Source: Phytophthora hibernalis
Taxonomy: Eukaryota; Oomycota; Peronosporomycetes; Peronosporales; Peronosporaceae
Assembly: GCA_012656075.1 (NCBI GenBank)
Contig: JAAKBF010000007.1
Span: 1,860,001-1,924,000, forward strand
DNA: 64,000 bases
Reading direction: 5' to 3'
Below, piece by piece: positions 31,777-42,820 of the stretch. The stretch's first letter is position 1; every line of letters begins with the position of its first letter. The notes beneath the pieces are model-generated. The model made no database searches and was not told the DNA's origin. It saw only the letters and a list, made by a program, of their open reading frames with translations. Both the position numbers and the translations under genes were made by a program.

Positions 31777-33467
31777 ATGCGTGTGATATATATCGCGCTG
31801 GTATTAATAGTTGCCGTTGGTCTCTTTAGCCGAGTTGACTCTTGGAAGATGAACCCCAAAACAGCAATCTCTGACTCGTCGAGCATCGATTGTCTGCTCC
31901 CTCTCGCAGCGAATACCTTTACGAACCGACACAAAGACGGACAATGACGAAGAGACCTCGTCAAAATCAAGTCCTGGTTCGTGCCGAGGGTTCCTCAAGA
32001 AAAACTCAAACACTGGCTAAAGAAAAAGAAGCCTGTTGGAAAGGTTTTTGAACGACTGGGACTTCGACAGGCAGGTGATAACGTGATCGGTAACCCCCAG
32101 TTCGCAGTTTGGATGAAATACGTCGACGATTTGAGCAGTCAAACCCCAAGAAGGCACCGCTGACAATCCCTACGTTGCTTACACGATACAGCGATGAAGC
32201 TCTGGTAAAAATGTTTGCAGATGCAAGGACCATCCCGACAACCGACAAAGTCGGGTCCAGGTTACAGAACGAACTTGTCGAGCATTGGATGTCGACAGGA
32301 AAACCCCAGGTGGTGTCTTCACTCTACTACGACTGGACAAGGCCGGAGATGATATTCTGACAAGTCAAACGTTTAGCAGCTGGAACACTTTCTTGAAAAT
32401 GTTCAACAAGGCGAACTCTGGCAATACTGTGAGTATATTTGCAACATTGACGAATCAATACGGCGAAATTGGTGTGTCCAGAATTGTTGAAGCTGCCTTG
32501 AAGGTCAAGAGCTCAAATAATATCGCCAAAACTGTTCAAGCGGAGCAGTTCCAGCGTTGGATGGCGCGTGGAGAATCTCCGAACGCTGGTTTTCAGCTGT
32601 TAAAGTTGGATGAAGCAGGTGACACGATTCTTGCCAGCCCATTGCTGGAGACATTTATCAAGTACATGGACACTTTCAACAAGCAGAATATGGAGGAGCA
32701 AACGATTTTCATCGCAGTCTTGACTAAGTACTACGGAATTCGGGCTTGCTAAAGCTTCTCGACGCAGCAAAATTAGTCCCTAACACGTCACGTCTTGCCA
32801 ACAAATTGGAAACTGAGCAGCATCTGTACTGGTTGAAAAATACTTACTACCCCGAAACTGTCTTCCGGCTGCTTGGACTTGACGATGCAGGAGAGAATCT
32901 TCTCACCAACTCAAAGTTTACCACTTGGTTGAAGTACACTGATGATTTTCACGCTGAATACCCTGACACACCACTGAAAACTTTGAGCGTATTACGCACT
33001 TACGTCAAAATTGCTGGGGGTGGTCTCTTACTGACGGGGCTCTAGCCAGAATGACTGCGGTCGCAGAGAAAAATCCGACAACGACAAACGTTGCCAAACG
33101 AATGGAAGCTGTCCTGTTCCAAGACTGGATGCGTCAAAGGAATCCTCTGATGATATCTTCGAAATGCTAAAACTTGACAGAGCCGAGGGAAAACTGTTTC
33201 AAAACCGCATGCTTGAATTTTGGCTGAAGTACGTGGATGACTTCAACAAAGCATTTCCAAAAGAGAGAGCGCATGAAAATTCTGACTAAAAGCTATGACG
33301 ACGCAGCTCTTGTGAGAATGATCGAATTGGCAAAGAAAGATCCGAGTACGAAGTCTATTGAAACTTCGACTGTGGACCTTATGATTATCGAGTTTTTGAA
33401 TTTGAGCAATTTGAAGACAATTGTTCTAAACTCCCGTCGCATGATTGAGACGACTGCCGCAGACTGA
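31777..33467 (+). pseudogene. Decayed RXLR-class LWY effector
   Basis: A signal-peptide-like start at 31777 (MRVIYIALVLIVAVGLFSRV) is followed by an in-frame stop within ~60 codons. Five LWY-type modules are then spread over several frames, recognisable by 'lL.LD.aG..il.s..f..W..y...fn' : VFERLGLRQAGDNVIG, FTLLRLDKAGDDILTSQ, FQLLKLDEAGDTILASP, VFRLLGLDDAGENLLTNS and IFEMLKLDRAEGKLFQNR. The normal RXLR-EER stretch is disrupted. It belongs to the same family as the intact gene at 54418-56157, about 21 kb away. Frame breaks are numerous enough, and spread over the signal/RXLR part, to call it a pseudogene. Confidence 0.82.
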
Positions 33468-33921
33468 AACAACTTTCACCAAACCAGCATCAACCCTTTC
33501 GCGTTTTAAACGCCGCTACCGGCGCAGATTGGAGAGAGAAGCAATTCTAAAAGCTGCGTCAATTTCCAAGGGCATTGTAGCCTACCCTTAGGTTCAGACA
33601 GCTTATGTCGAGCCAATGTTGATAAGGTATAAACGACCATGAGCTATGGTAGTAACCAGAGAGCTAAAGTCTCCAAAATCCAAATCTCGTCACTCATCTC
33701 GTCACTTTACATGAAATAATATCCAATGCTGCTTTTTATTTTCCCAGTCATAAGATTTCAACGTCAAGAAGGGTGAAGCCGATGCCGTTTTACTACTTGC
33801 TATCAATAGTCCACGTTGACACTACCACATGCAGATCTACGCATTAGTTTCACTCACAACAGTACGAGAACAACCCCTTTAGGCTTTGGTTTCGTTTACT
33901 TTAGCTTTTCTCCGATACACC
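33468..33921. other. Intergenic region
   Basis: About 450 AT-richer bases between the effector pseudogene and the first flavodoxin copy; no gene seen. Confidence 0.45.
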
Positions 33922-35060
33922 ATGTCGAGTGTGTCTGAGTACTCCCCAAGGTTCTTAAGCGGTGGGATCAATGTTATCCATCCCAAGCCTTCCGAACAAA
34001 TTCGCCGGCGCTCGAATCGACTGTCAATAATAAACTGGCGAACGAATAGTGTTCATGAGGGTAGTATAACCCATATTGACATTTTCTCGGCTCGCTGACA
34101 GCAATATCGGAGGAACTTGCGGCATCTCTGGCAACAAAGAGTCGAGAGCAAGGAGCAGAAACCACTATGCAATCGTTGGAAGCATTCCCCCGAGCGATAT
34201 GTCGATTTAAATTCAACCTATCGCTCACCAACACGCGTGGTAGTTTTCGTTTTGTCTACGCACGTTGCCGGAAAACCAGCTCCAAACGCCCAAACATTCC
34301 TGCAGTGGCTTCGCAAGGTCCCGACTGCAGCACACTCATCAACGGTCGAGGATACACTAAAAGCAACAATGATGGAAGCGAGCGCACCGCCACAGAACAG
34401 TTCTTCTGACACCAAAAATCTAAGCCCGCGGACGCATCGAATTCATTCAAATGGAGGACTGCAGCGACACCACTCCTTGACGGATGCGTTTCGAACAAGC
34501 TTTCGTGTAAACTGGCGCCACCCGTTTGGCGGAGGTGAAACTGAGAGTAAACCTGGTGGTCCCTTATGCGGAGTCCAATATGCTGTTTTCGGTGTCGGCA
34601 ACTCGGTATACCGCACATTTAACGCTACAGCCAAGTACGTGGACTCACGGCTCCACGAGCTAGGAGCTATACGTGTATGCCCCTTGGACTGGGTGATGTC
34701 TCCAAAGACATCGAAGCTGTGTTCGCCAAGTGGGAAACTCAGGTTCTACAGACAATTTCTTACCAGCCGAGCAGTATGACCACCAACGCACCAGTCACAG
34801 CTCGAAAGCCATCAATACCACCGCCCCAAGTATCACTTCCGGGTGCTACTACCGATTCTACAGAGCTCAGTATCTCAGAGATGGCGCAGCAGTCGACGGT
34901 GCAAACCCCACACATGCGAATTTAAAGCTGCCCCTGCCTGGGAGACAAGGGCATGAGTTGATTCAAAGGCGATACAGCAGCGCGTATACAAACATTATTG
35001 CGCAGCGGGGGCGTTTCGATCAACATACTGCAATGCCTCCACTGACTGATCGAAGATAAA
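33922..35060 (+). pseudogene. Flavodoxin-domain gene, copy 1 (broken, no reductase part)
   Basis: Starts MSSVSEYSPRFLSGGINVIH. Frames shift several times but the flavodoxin fold is traceable against copy 3: ITHIDIFS, then in another frame GSLTAISEELAASLATKS, then VVVFVLSTHVAGKPAPNAQT, VNWRHPFGGGE, CGVQYAVFGVGNSVYRTFNA, YVDSRLHELGAIRVCPL and, shifted again, LGDVSKDIEAVFAKWETQVL. The FAD- and NADPH-binding half found in copy 3 is absent. Tandem duplication followed by decay is the simple reading. Confidence 0.75.
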
Positions 35061-35422
35061 CAAAAAGAGGTGCCAGAATATACTGCACTTTGCAGACTTC
35101 CTGTTGCCTCGGATTCCAAGTCATCACAATGATTGACACCTTGCAGAGCTTAGGCACCACTGGTAATCGCGGCTAATTGTACCAATGCTGTAGCTTAAAA
35201 CTACGTTTTCTCGAATGTCGTCAAAGAATTCACAGCACAAGAATGCCGTCGAGGTGAATTTCTAGCTCTGGCTATCAATAGGTAACCAAAGCAAACACCT
35301 CATGCACCCCAACCTACTTATTTTTACCACGCCAGGACTGAGTAGTGTTGTTTGCTTAGTTAGCGAGGTGCTTCCAAGGCCCTAGCTTCCATCTATCCTA
35401 TTAGAACAACGCTTGATCAGAG

Positions 35423-36318
35423 ATGTCAAACGCCGTTCAGAGTCTCAACGAGAAGCAACATCGTCAAGACAAATATCAGCACTCTCATCAATCACCGTCG
35501 CCAAATCACTCTCCAGACTGCAGGATAACCGACGTGGACGTGTTTCTCGGTCACTCACTTTTACGTCGGAGCAGCTTGCATTTTCACTCGCGGAAAAGGC
35601 CAAATTACGTGGAGCAGTCGTCACAGTTCAATCGCTGGATGAGTTTCAGCCCGAGCAGTACATCGATTCACGTTCATTACATCGCGTAGCGGTTTTTGTG
35701 GTCTCTACTCACGCCGCGGGAAAACCATCTCCCAATGCCGAAAAGTTTTTACAGTGGCTTCGCAAGGCATCAAAACCATTTCGCTCCCCCACGAAAGGTC
35801 CACCACAGCTTCAAGTCAACCAAGACAAAAGTTCGACACCGAGAAAACTAAATGCTCCCGTTACAAGACACTCAAATGTTAATGATCAAAGCCCACGAAC
35901 ACGCCAGATCAACGCCACGAGTTCTCACTCACAAGATGTCCGACCGAATTTTCACCTAAAGTGGCGCAGTCCATTTGGCCGAGCGAATTCGTCCAAGACA
36001 GTGAACAAACCCGAGGAGCGTTTGCAGAGTTTTAGGTATGCAGTGTTTGGCATCGACAATTCGAACTGCCGTACCTTCAACGCTACTGCAAAATACGTGG
36101 ATACACGACTGCAGGAACTAGGAGCTGTCAGTGTTTGTCCACTTGGACTAGGAGACATATCGAAATGCGTGGAGGGAACTTTTGAGAGTTGGGAAACACA
36201 CCTGCTACAGATGATCCACACTTCAAAACCGCCCCTGCTACATGCACATCAGCTTCCGTGGAAGAACCGTCAAACTTATTGCCAGCACACAAAGCATCGT
36301 TTTTCGTGCCAGTGCTGA
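35423..36318 (+). pseudogene. Flavodoxin-domain gene, copy 2 (truncated)
   Basis: Start MSNAVQSLNEKQHRQDKYQ leads in one frame to ITDVDVFLGHSL; the next frame continues with TSEQLAFSLAEKAKLRGAVV, VAVFVVSTHAAGKPSPNAEK, FRYAVFGIDNSNCRTFNATA and CPLGLGDISKCVEGTFESWE before a stop at 36318. It thus keeps a nearly whole flavodoxin domain but no FAD/NADPH module. FGVGNS of copies 1 and 3 is changed to FGIDNS, altering the flavin-binding loop. Confidence 0.75.
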
Positions 36319-36781
36319 CACTGTCGGCAACACCCCCAAAACGATCCTCTGCATGTACATGTTGTGCAAGATATCGCTAGACGCGGTCCGACATTGGCAG
36401 ATTTGGAGCTTTCACTGGTCGCGAAGTCGCAGCAGCAAGAAGAAAAAATCGCCTGAGGAGACACAGTAGTGCTGCCACTATGATTCTGGGCCACCGCACA
36501 AGTTTTGAAATCAATACTACCCACATCGCTGCACACCTTGATAGCTAACCGGACACATAACAAAATGATTACGAGATTTCGAGCCTTTTCCGAATCATGC
36601 ACTGCGCTCGCGCTTTCTGAAAACGCCAAGCTAAATGAAGCCACTCAACTCACCAATTCACACCTTCATGTCGATGCCGGACTCGACTATCAATAGTCGA
36701 AATGCAACGAGCTCGTTCATAACGCTTTACGGAATTATTAGCAGCGCAGAGTGCCCGTCTTGTCCTCGGAGCACAGTATTG
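36319..36781. other. Spacer with a possible fourth flavodoxin fragment
   Basis: Mostly non-coding; 36580-36650 encodes ESCTALALSENAKLNEAT, faintly like TSEQLAFSLAEKAKLRGAV of copy 2. Too short to claim. Confidence 0.3.
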
Positions 36782-39417
36782 ATGGACACAGAAACACCCA
36801 CCACCGTCCAGCATTCGCCGAGGCCACCGCCCGAAAGACAGACTCGACGTTTTTCCGTATCCTTTCGGAAAATTAACCAAGCACTCGGCACAATAACCAA
36901 TGTGGACATTTTCACCGGGTCATTAACTGGAACATCCGAACGTTTCGCTTCATCGTTAGCTGAGAAAGTCGTCAAATGTGGAGCTGTTGTGACGCTAAAA
37001 TCTCTTGAAGACTTCGCTCCTGGATGTTTGATTAATGATCCGAATGGTACGAGCCATTCAACTTCACGCGTTACAGTCTTCATTGTGTCTACACATTTTG
37101 CTGGTGGGCCATCCCCGAACGCAGAAGCATTTTCCCAATGGCTTCGACTAGCATCCGGAGATGTTAGCGCATTTGCCTCAATTAACTCGGTGCTACCAGG
37201 TGACAAGAGACCAACTGATGCAGCAATTCCAGTAGAAACTGTTGCTGCCAAAGCGACTCAAAGTATCTTGCCAAACCCAGCACGAAAACAACGTCGCCAA
37301 AGCTCATTTTCTGCTGCAGTTCGACCACTTCTTCATATGAATTGGCGACACGCCTTCAATAATGGGAATGGTACCGGTACGCCGAAATTGTCGCTACAAG
37401 GTGTTCAATACGCGGTGTTTGGTGTGGGAAACTCCATGTATCTCACATATAACGCAATGGGGAAATTTGTAGACGCACGGATGCAAGTTTTGGGGGCTAG
37501 TAGACTGTGCCCACTCGGGCTTGGTGATGTCTCCAACGAAATTGATGATGCATTCGCAAAGTGGGAGGCACATTTTCTTCAACTTTTGGCATTCCAGAAG
37601 CATGGCCCTCCACCAGACATTTCAGTTGACTCCCAGGAATCAGCCCTAGTACAGCACCAAAAGACCACAGTCACAAATAATGGTGAAACCATCGAACGAA
37701 CAAGAGCTACGAATTTCTCCCCATCAGCACCGAATCAATCTTGCTCCGAGGCAAGCTCTCAGGAAAGTAAAACGACATCCCCCATTCAATCCGCTGGTGA
37801 ATCTGGTAAAAGTTCTAGCTTCACCGTATCAGCTTCTATCGCTGGAACAGGGTCACCGGTAAGATTAGTAATGCAAGATCACTACGGACGTCACGTACGC
37901 CTGCGCTTTCGCTGCCGCTATGTTCATAAGCAAGAAGAGATTCCTTCAGCAGACACCAAATTGCCCATGATTACCAACGATATCCTAGCACAACGCAAGC
38001 TTTCTCGAAGGCATACTTCAGTGCGGTGTGACACCACACACATCCGCCATCCTTGCATCGCACTGCAAGCAATTACGATGCTCAAACGTAACTTCGCCAG
38101 TGGAGATTGCCAATCAAATGCGTCAACACTCAAAGAGATTTCACTCGCCCGGCTCGCAATCCTAGATTCAGATTTGACGTTCGAGACTGCCGACACATTT
38201 GGTTACTTCCCACCAAACTCGAAAAACACAGTAGATGCCGTCGGATCAATTCTTGATCTCGACATGGACGCATATGTCGAACTATCTTTTCCTGATGGAG
38301 AACCAGATCCGTCAACGAACCTAGCTGCTGAGTCAGCAGCACCAGCAGCAGCATACAACAAAAATCGCCACCTTCCGTTTCCAAGCCCATGTCGGATACG
38401 AACGATACTCAGTGATTTCTTGGAGCTGCGAGTTATTTCTCGAGAATTTGTGCGCGTAGCATCTGGCTTCGTGACGGACCACAAGGAACACGAGCTTCTA
38501 GAAAACATGGCCTCCATCGACGGCTCTGCAGCTTTCAACCGAGAATTTGCACAAGCACACTCCGGCATGCTGAAACTGCTTCAGATAGCGCCAAGTTTGC
38601 GAATGCCCTTCGAAATTTTCGTTAACATCACGCCACTACTCAAACCGAGATTGTATTCGATTGCCAGCTCGCACTTCAAGAACGATCGAGAGTTCGACAT
38701 TGTTGTGGCACTAGGCAATCCAAATACAGCGCACGGGCTTTCAGTCTCAAACTTTAGACGCATTTTGTCGAAGTCAGAAATCCAATTACCTCCGACTGAG
38801 AACAGTACCAACCATAACAGTGCACCTACGGAAGCAGCTCCAGCATCCGTTCCAGTGCTGCGAATGCTCCGCGGATTTGTGGCTGCATCACGATTTAAGC
38901 CCCCACTTGACTTATCAGCGCCTATGATCATGATAGCGAATGGTGTTGGCATTGCTCCTCTTCGCGCACTTCTTCAGCATCGCGAATTTGAAGCTGATGG
39001 TGGTAACAAGGATCTGGCATGCCTGCAAAAATTACGAGGAACTGCCGATTCTGCCCGAACGCCACCGACCAGTCTTTCGTATGGCAAAAATTTAATGTTG
39101 CTTGGGTTCTCAAACAAAAAATCAACAATTTTCGAGTCAGAACTCCGTGATTGGGAAGACAAAGGTTTCTTGGAATTTCATGTCGTCCATTGTTCCGAGC
39201 CAGAACAGCCAGCACAACACGTGCAGGATTTGGTTGCAGCCCATAAACAAGAAATTGATGAGCTCATGGCGAGTTCTCCGGAAGCACGAATTTATATTTG
39301 CGGAAAGCGGCAATGGCCCGGGCTGTGCATCAAATACTCGCCGCACAAGACACCACAAACAGTTGGTACCAAAAGGCGTTACAAAGCGGGCGATACATTG
39401 AAGGCATCTTCGGGTGA
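36782..39417 (+). CDS. Diflavin reductase with TYW1/CPR-like flavodoxin domain, copy 3 (frameshift at 39304-39306)
   Basis: The frame is open from 36635, but MDTETPTTVQHSPRPPPERQ at 36782 is the likelier start. Flavodoxin domain (~residues 40-260): TNVDIFTGSLTGTSERFASS, RVTVFIVSTHFAGGPSPNAE, LQGVQYAVFGVGNSMYLTYN, CPLGLGDVSNEIDDAFAKWE. A long low-complexity insert follows, then an FAD-binding ferredoxin-reductase module with KPRLYSIASS (FAD), MIMIANGVGIAPLRALLQHR (NADP), MLLGFSNKKSTIFESEL and ARIYICGK. After ICGK the frame shifts; with one A added to the A3 run the end reads AAMARAVHQILAAQ ... ALQSGRYIEGIFG, a normal P450-reductase-type C-terminus, stopping at 39415-39417. It should pass electrons from NADPH through FAD and FMN; the partner is unknown. 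Confidence 0.8.
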
Positions 39418-39512
39418 GCAACACTTTCGGGAACTTGATCTCCTGCTACCGGTAATCGGTTCTCACAGTCAATTTCGTATGTTTAGTCCTGCAGGCATGG
39501 GGTGGGAAGAGT

Positions 39513-40794
39513 TCATCCGCTTTTGAAGAAAACCTTCTCCGTATTGTCAAGAACAGTAGCAGCGACGTCGTCCTGAGCTTCGCCGCGGATGGCACTAACA
39601 ATTTCCAGCACCTGGCTGCACATAATTTTAATGACAAAATTGTTAGCGTTCTGCTTGAAAACTTAGGTGCGTGCTTCTCATACGTGAGGGAGTTATACTT
39701 ACATGAGGGTGCAAGGCTCATTGCGACCTTTAACGAGGCAGTCAGGGGCGTATTTTTCAGCCTTTTTCGACGACCATGAAGTCTTCACGTGGCCATGACC
39801 AGCGTGAGTTGCTCGAATATCGCACCAAGGCGCATCTAAGAGCACACAAAGAGCCTGTCATTTGTACGATACGTCAACAGACCATGACGATCATGATACG
39901 ATACCGGTCTCAATCATCAACCGCTCAAGCGGGATGGCTTTGGCGCATTCCAGATTCTCCGCCGTCTTCAACGAGCAGCCATTCACACCTGCAGCACGAA
40001 TCCAGTCCAGTCAATACCCCATCTACCTCTCCAGTCCACTCAAAACTCTCCTTACCAATATAGAGGCCGAGTTCCACCAGCTTGAGCATCTCCTCCTCAC
40101 TGCCTGTGAACGAGTGCACGACTCCATTCGAGAACCTGGTCCGGTTCTTCGAAATCATCTCTACAGTTCCCCAAAACCCCATTAGCTCTCCAACTGCAAC
40201 ACTTGCATCCTCTCACCCACCGTAGAAATCTCCGCCCGTGTTTCTATTGTGCAAGAAGAGCGGAGCTGCGTCCTCTCCGCCAACTGGAACTGCTTCTCAA
40301 AGTACTTGAGCTGCGTCTCCTTGTCGCAGAAATCGAGGCGGTCGTAGTCAAGTCCGCACTCCCCAATGGCCACCACCTTCCCCAGCGTCCGTCCGGTCTC
40401 ACACAGAGCCAGCAACTCGTCGAAATACGCCTCAGGGTCGTTTCCATCGGCCTCAAACTCCCCACAGCGCGTGGGATGCACCCCCACAGTAGAATAAAGC
40501 TTCGGCAGCTGGTCACCCTCTTTGTTCCTAGCCAATTGCAAGGCTGCGCGGCTTTCCTTGAGGTTTCCGCCCGTCACAATGATCTTATGGACGCCAAAAG
40601 CCTTGGCTCGAGTCAGAAGGTGCGTCAAATCGGACTGCAATTACGTCAAAACGGAGCGGAATTAGAGCGTGTGAATTGGTAGGTAGATGATCAAGATGAT
40701 GGAGATTCACCTCGTGCTTGTGCTTGCCGCGGTAGCGCCCCGTGAAGACCGGATCCGTGAGGTTCGCGCCGATGTCGATCATCTTGAGGGCCAT
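39513..40794 (-). CDS. TATDN1: TatD-type metal-dependent DNase, TATDN1 (frameshift near 40262)
   Basis: Six exons: 40794-40711, 40634-40221, 40160-40056, 39988-39905, 39835-39703 and 39615-39513. Motifs in order: MIDIGANLTDPVF, TVGVHPTRCGEFE, KVVAIGECGLDYDR (metal site), PLFLHNRNTGGDFYE, NGVVHSFTGSEEEM, YIGVNGCSLKTAEN, LMIETDAPWCDIRATHAG, KGRNEPCTLIQVLEIVSAIR and a final TEKVFF. These follow TATDN1 closely. The second exon needs one C added (sense CTCCGCTC) to reach PLFLHNR; then all exon phases close. Its stop lies about 95 bp from the stop of the convergent diflavin reductase. Confidence 0.88.
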
Positions 40795-40986
40795 TTTGCA
40801 AGTGCGACGCATGAAATCGTTAAGTTCGCACGAAGTTGCTAAGTGCGTCTGGGTACTGTGTACCACGAAAGTATTACCACAAAAGAGTTCGTACGGCAAC
40901 TTCAAGTTCAAAAGGAAACCTTATTGCGCGGGAAAAGCAAGAGCTCATTTCTCTTTTTGCGCTCTAGGAGAGAAGCTACGAATAAG

Positions 40987-42194
40987 ATGGGAGTGTTGGC
41001 CATCTCATTGGAAGAGCGCGAGGAGATCGTCCGGATGCGCAAGGCCGGCGTGGCCGTAAAGGAAATCTCCAGGCTAACGGAGCGCAGCACGCACAGCATC
41101 TACCGCATTATAAAGAAAGCGAACGAAACTCAACAGAACATTACGACCACCAAGAAGAAGACGAGCTCCAATACTGAAACACAGAGTGAACCTCTGTCGG
41201 ATTCCAGTGAGACATTGTTGTGTGCTGTTGACAGCTTGGAAGTTTCGGCCTTGGAGCCGATTCCGATCCCAATGTCGATGCAGCAGCTACCAATGCAACC
41301 ACAATTGAGTCACCCTGGTATAGTGGATGCAAACGTTGGGTTTGCTGCTGCACCAGTTGCTACGAGTACTGCCAAGTCTTGTGGTAATGATACCAGCGTG
41401 GGGTTCTGGCTCCTGCAGGATGCGGTTTCTACACCGACAAGTCAAGCTCCGTGCGCAGCAGCACATATTGCAGGGTGCAATCAAGTGCAACCGTTGCAAA
41501 TTCAGCCGTCTAAGAAGCAAAAGACTTCAACGTCTCAATCTTCGTGTCACTCTGTAGACGGTCGAGTGTTGCCAGTTTCAGGGTTGATGGAGTCGACAGC
41601 GGATTCGCCAATCATTCGAGCTGCTCCAAGTGCTGGAGCAACTACGCAAAGTCGACCGTCCAAAAGGCAGAAAACTTCAACTTCTCAGGGTTCGAGCCTT
41701 GTGACGAGGTGCCCACCATCGTCGAATCCGACATGTTCGGAGTTGGCAATAACCCAAAGTACCGCGAGCTCGGCCACGCGTAACTACAACTCTGATGATG
41801 GATTTGATGAACTTCTCAAACGGATTCAAGACGAGATTCGCCGACTGGAAGGCTTGGCTCAGTCCGATATTTATGATGCCCAGCTACTGCAAATGCTGGT
41901 CAAATTTCGCGCGGAACTACGGCTTGTGCAGATGCAGAAAACACACCGCAATGTGGTAGAAGTATCCTGTAAGCCTGTGACGGGGAAGGCTCTGGTGACG
42001 CTGAAACAAGTTCCTTACTCCGCCAGAGACTGGTGAAGGAGATCGCGCTTTTGGACGTTCAGGTAGACCGCGAAAGACTGGAGCTAGAGCGTGAACGGAT
42101 CAAACACAAGACGACCTCCATATTGTGCCGCAAACGACTACTGGACGCTCATGCTTCTCCGGCCGACGTGGACAAGCTGCTTCCTCGTCAGTAA
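40987..42194 (+). CDS. Tc3/pipsqueak-type HTH protein with C-terminal coiled coil
   Basis: Exon 1 (40987-41955) and exon 2 (42027-42194), intron 71 bp; about 378 residues. The N-terminus MGVLAISLEEREEIVRMRKA then ISRLTERSTHSIYRIIKKAN is a helix-turn-helix like the N-terminal domain of Tc1/Tc3 transposases. The middle is Ser/Thr/Gln-rich and holds a repeated SKKQKTSTSQ / SKRQKTSTSQ basic motif that could be nuclear localisation signals. The C-terminus is helical (FDELLKRIQDEIRRLEGLA, RLVKEIALLDVQVDRERLEL). No DDE catalytic domain is present, so this may be a transposase-derived DNA-binding protein; that origin is inference. It is divergent from TATDN1. Confidence 0.65.
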
Positions 42195-42254
42195 TGATGC
42201 AACTTTCCCTTTACTGTCTGGAAAACCACCCCAGAAATCATTTCAGCGATCACG

Positions 42255-42820
42255 CCAAGTCAACAGGAAACGGCGCCGCACTGCGTATTTTGCATCCCTC
42301 TATGTTGCCATTTTTGTGCGTTATCGATTGGTTCTACCAATACTGCGTTCGCTGCACTCTCCGTTTAATTTTCACGCCTCTGATGTCGCGCTGCTGAATT
42401 ATATATGACTCGTACAAGGAGGTTGACGCTCTAACTGGAGCTGATTGGAGTACATGTCTTCGCCTTCTTGAGCAGAGACTGCGAATTTGTTCCTTCGTCC
42501 AGCGTGAGCTTCCGCTTCGCAGCGATTAACTCCCCAGCCAAGTCAACAGGAAACGGCGCCGCACTGCGTATTTTGCATCCCTCTATGTTGCCATTTTTGT
42601 GCGTTATCGATTGGTTCTACCAATACTGCGTTCGCTGCACTCTCCGTTTAATTTTCACGCCTCTGATGTCGCGCTGCTGAATTATATATGACTCGTACAA
42701 GGAGGTTGACGCTCTAACTGGAGCTGATTGGAGTACATGTCTTCGCCTTCTTGAGCAGAGACTGCGAATTTGTTCCTTCGTCCAGCGTGAGCTTCCGCTT
42801 CGCAGCGATTAACTCCCAGA
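42255..42820. repeat. Tandem duplication of 283 bp at the 3' end of PP4R3
   Basis: Unit 42255-42537 is repeated at 42538-42820 and looks identical by eye, both beginning CCAAGTCAACAGGAAACGG and ending GCGATTAACTCCC. The second unit ends within the stop codon region of the PP4R3 gene, so the first unit carries a ghost of that stop. Recent duplication, or an assembly duplication. Confidence 0.92.

Noticed and set aside
39418..39526. Last 36 codons of the long diflavin-reductase frame
   Set aside because: They come after a frame break and overlap the TATDN1 end; the other frame gives a normal reductase C-terminus ending at 39417.
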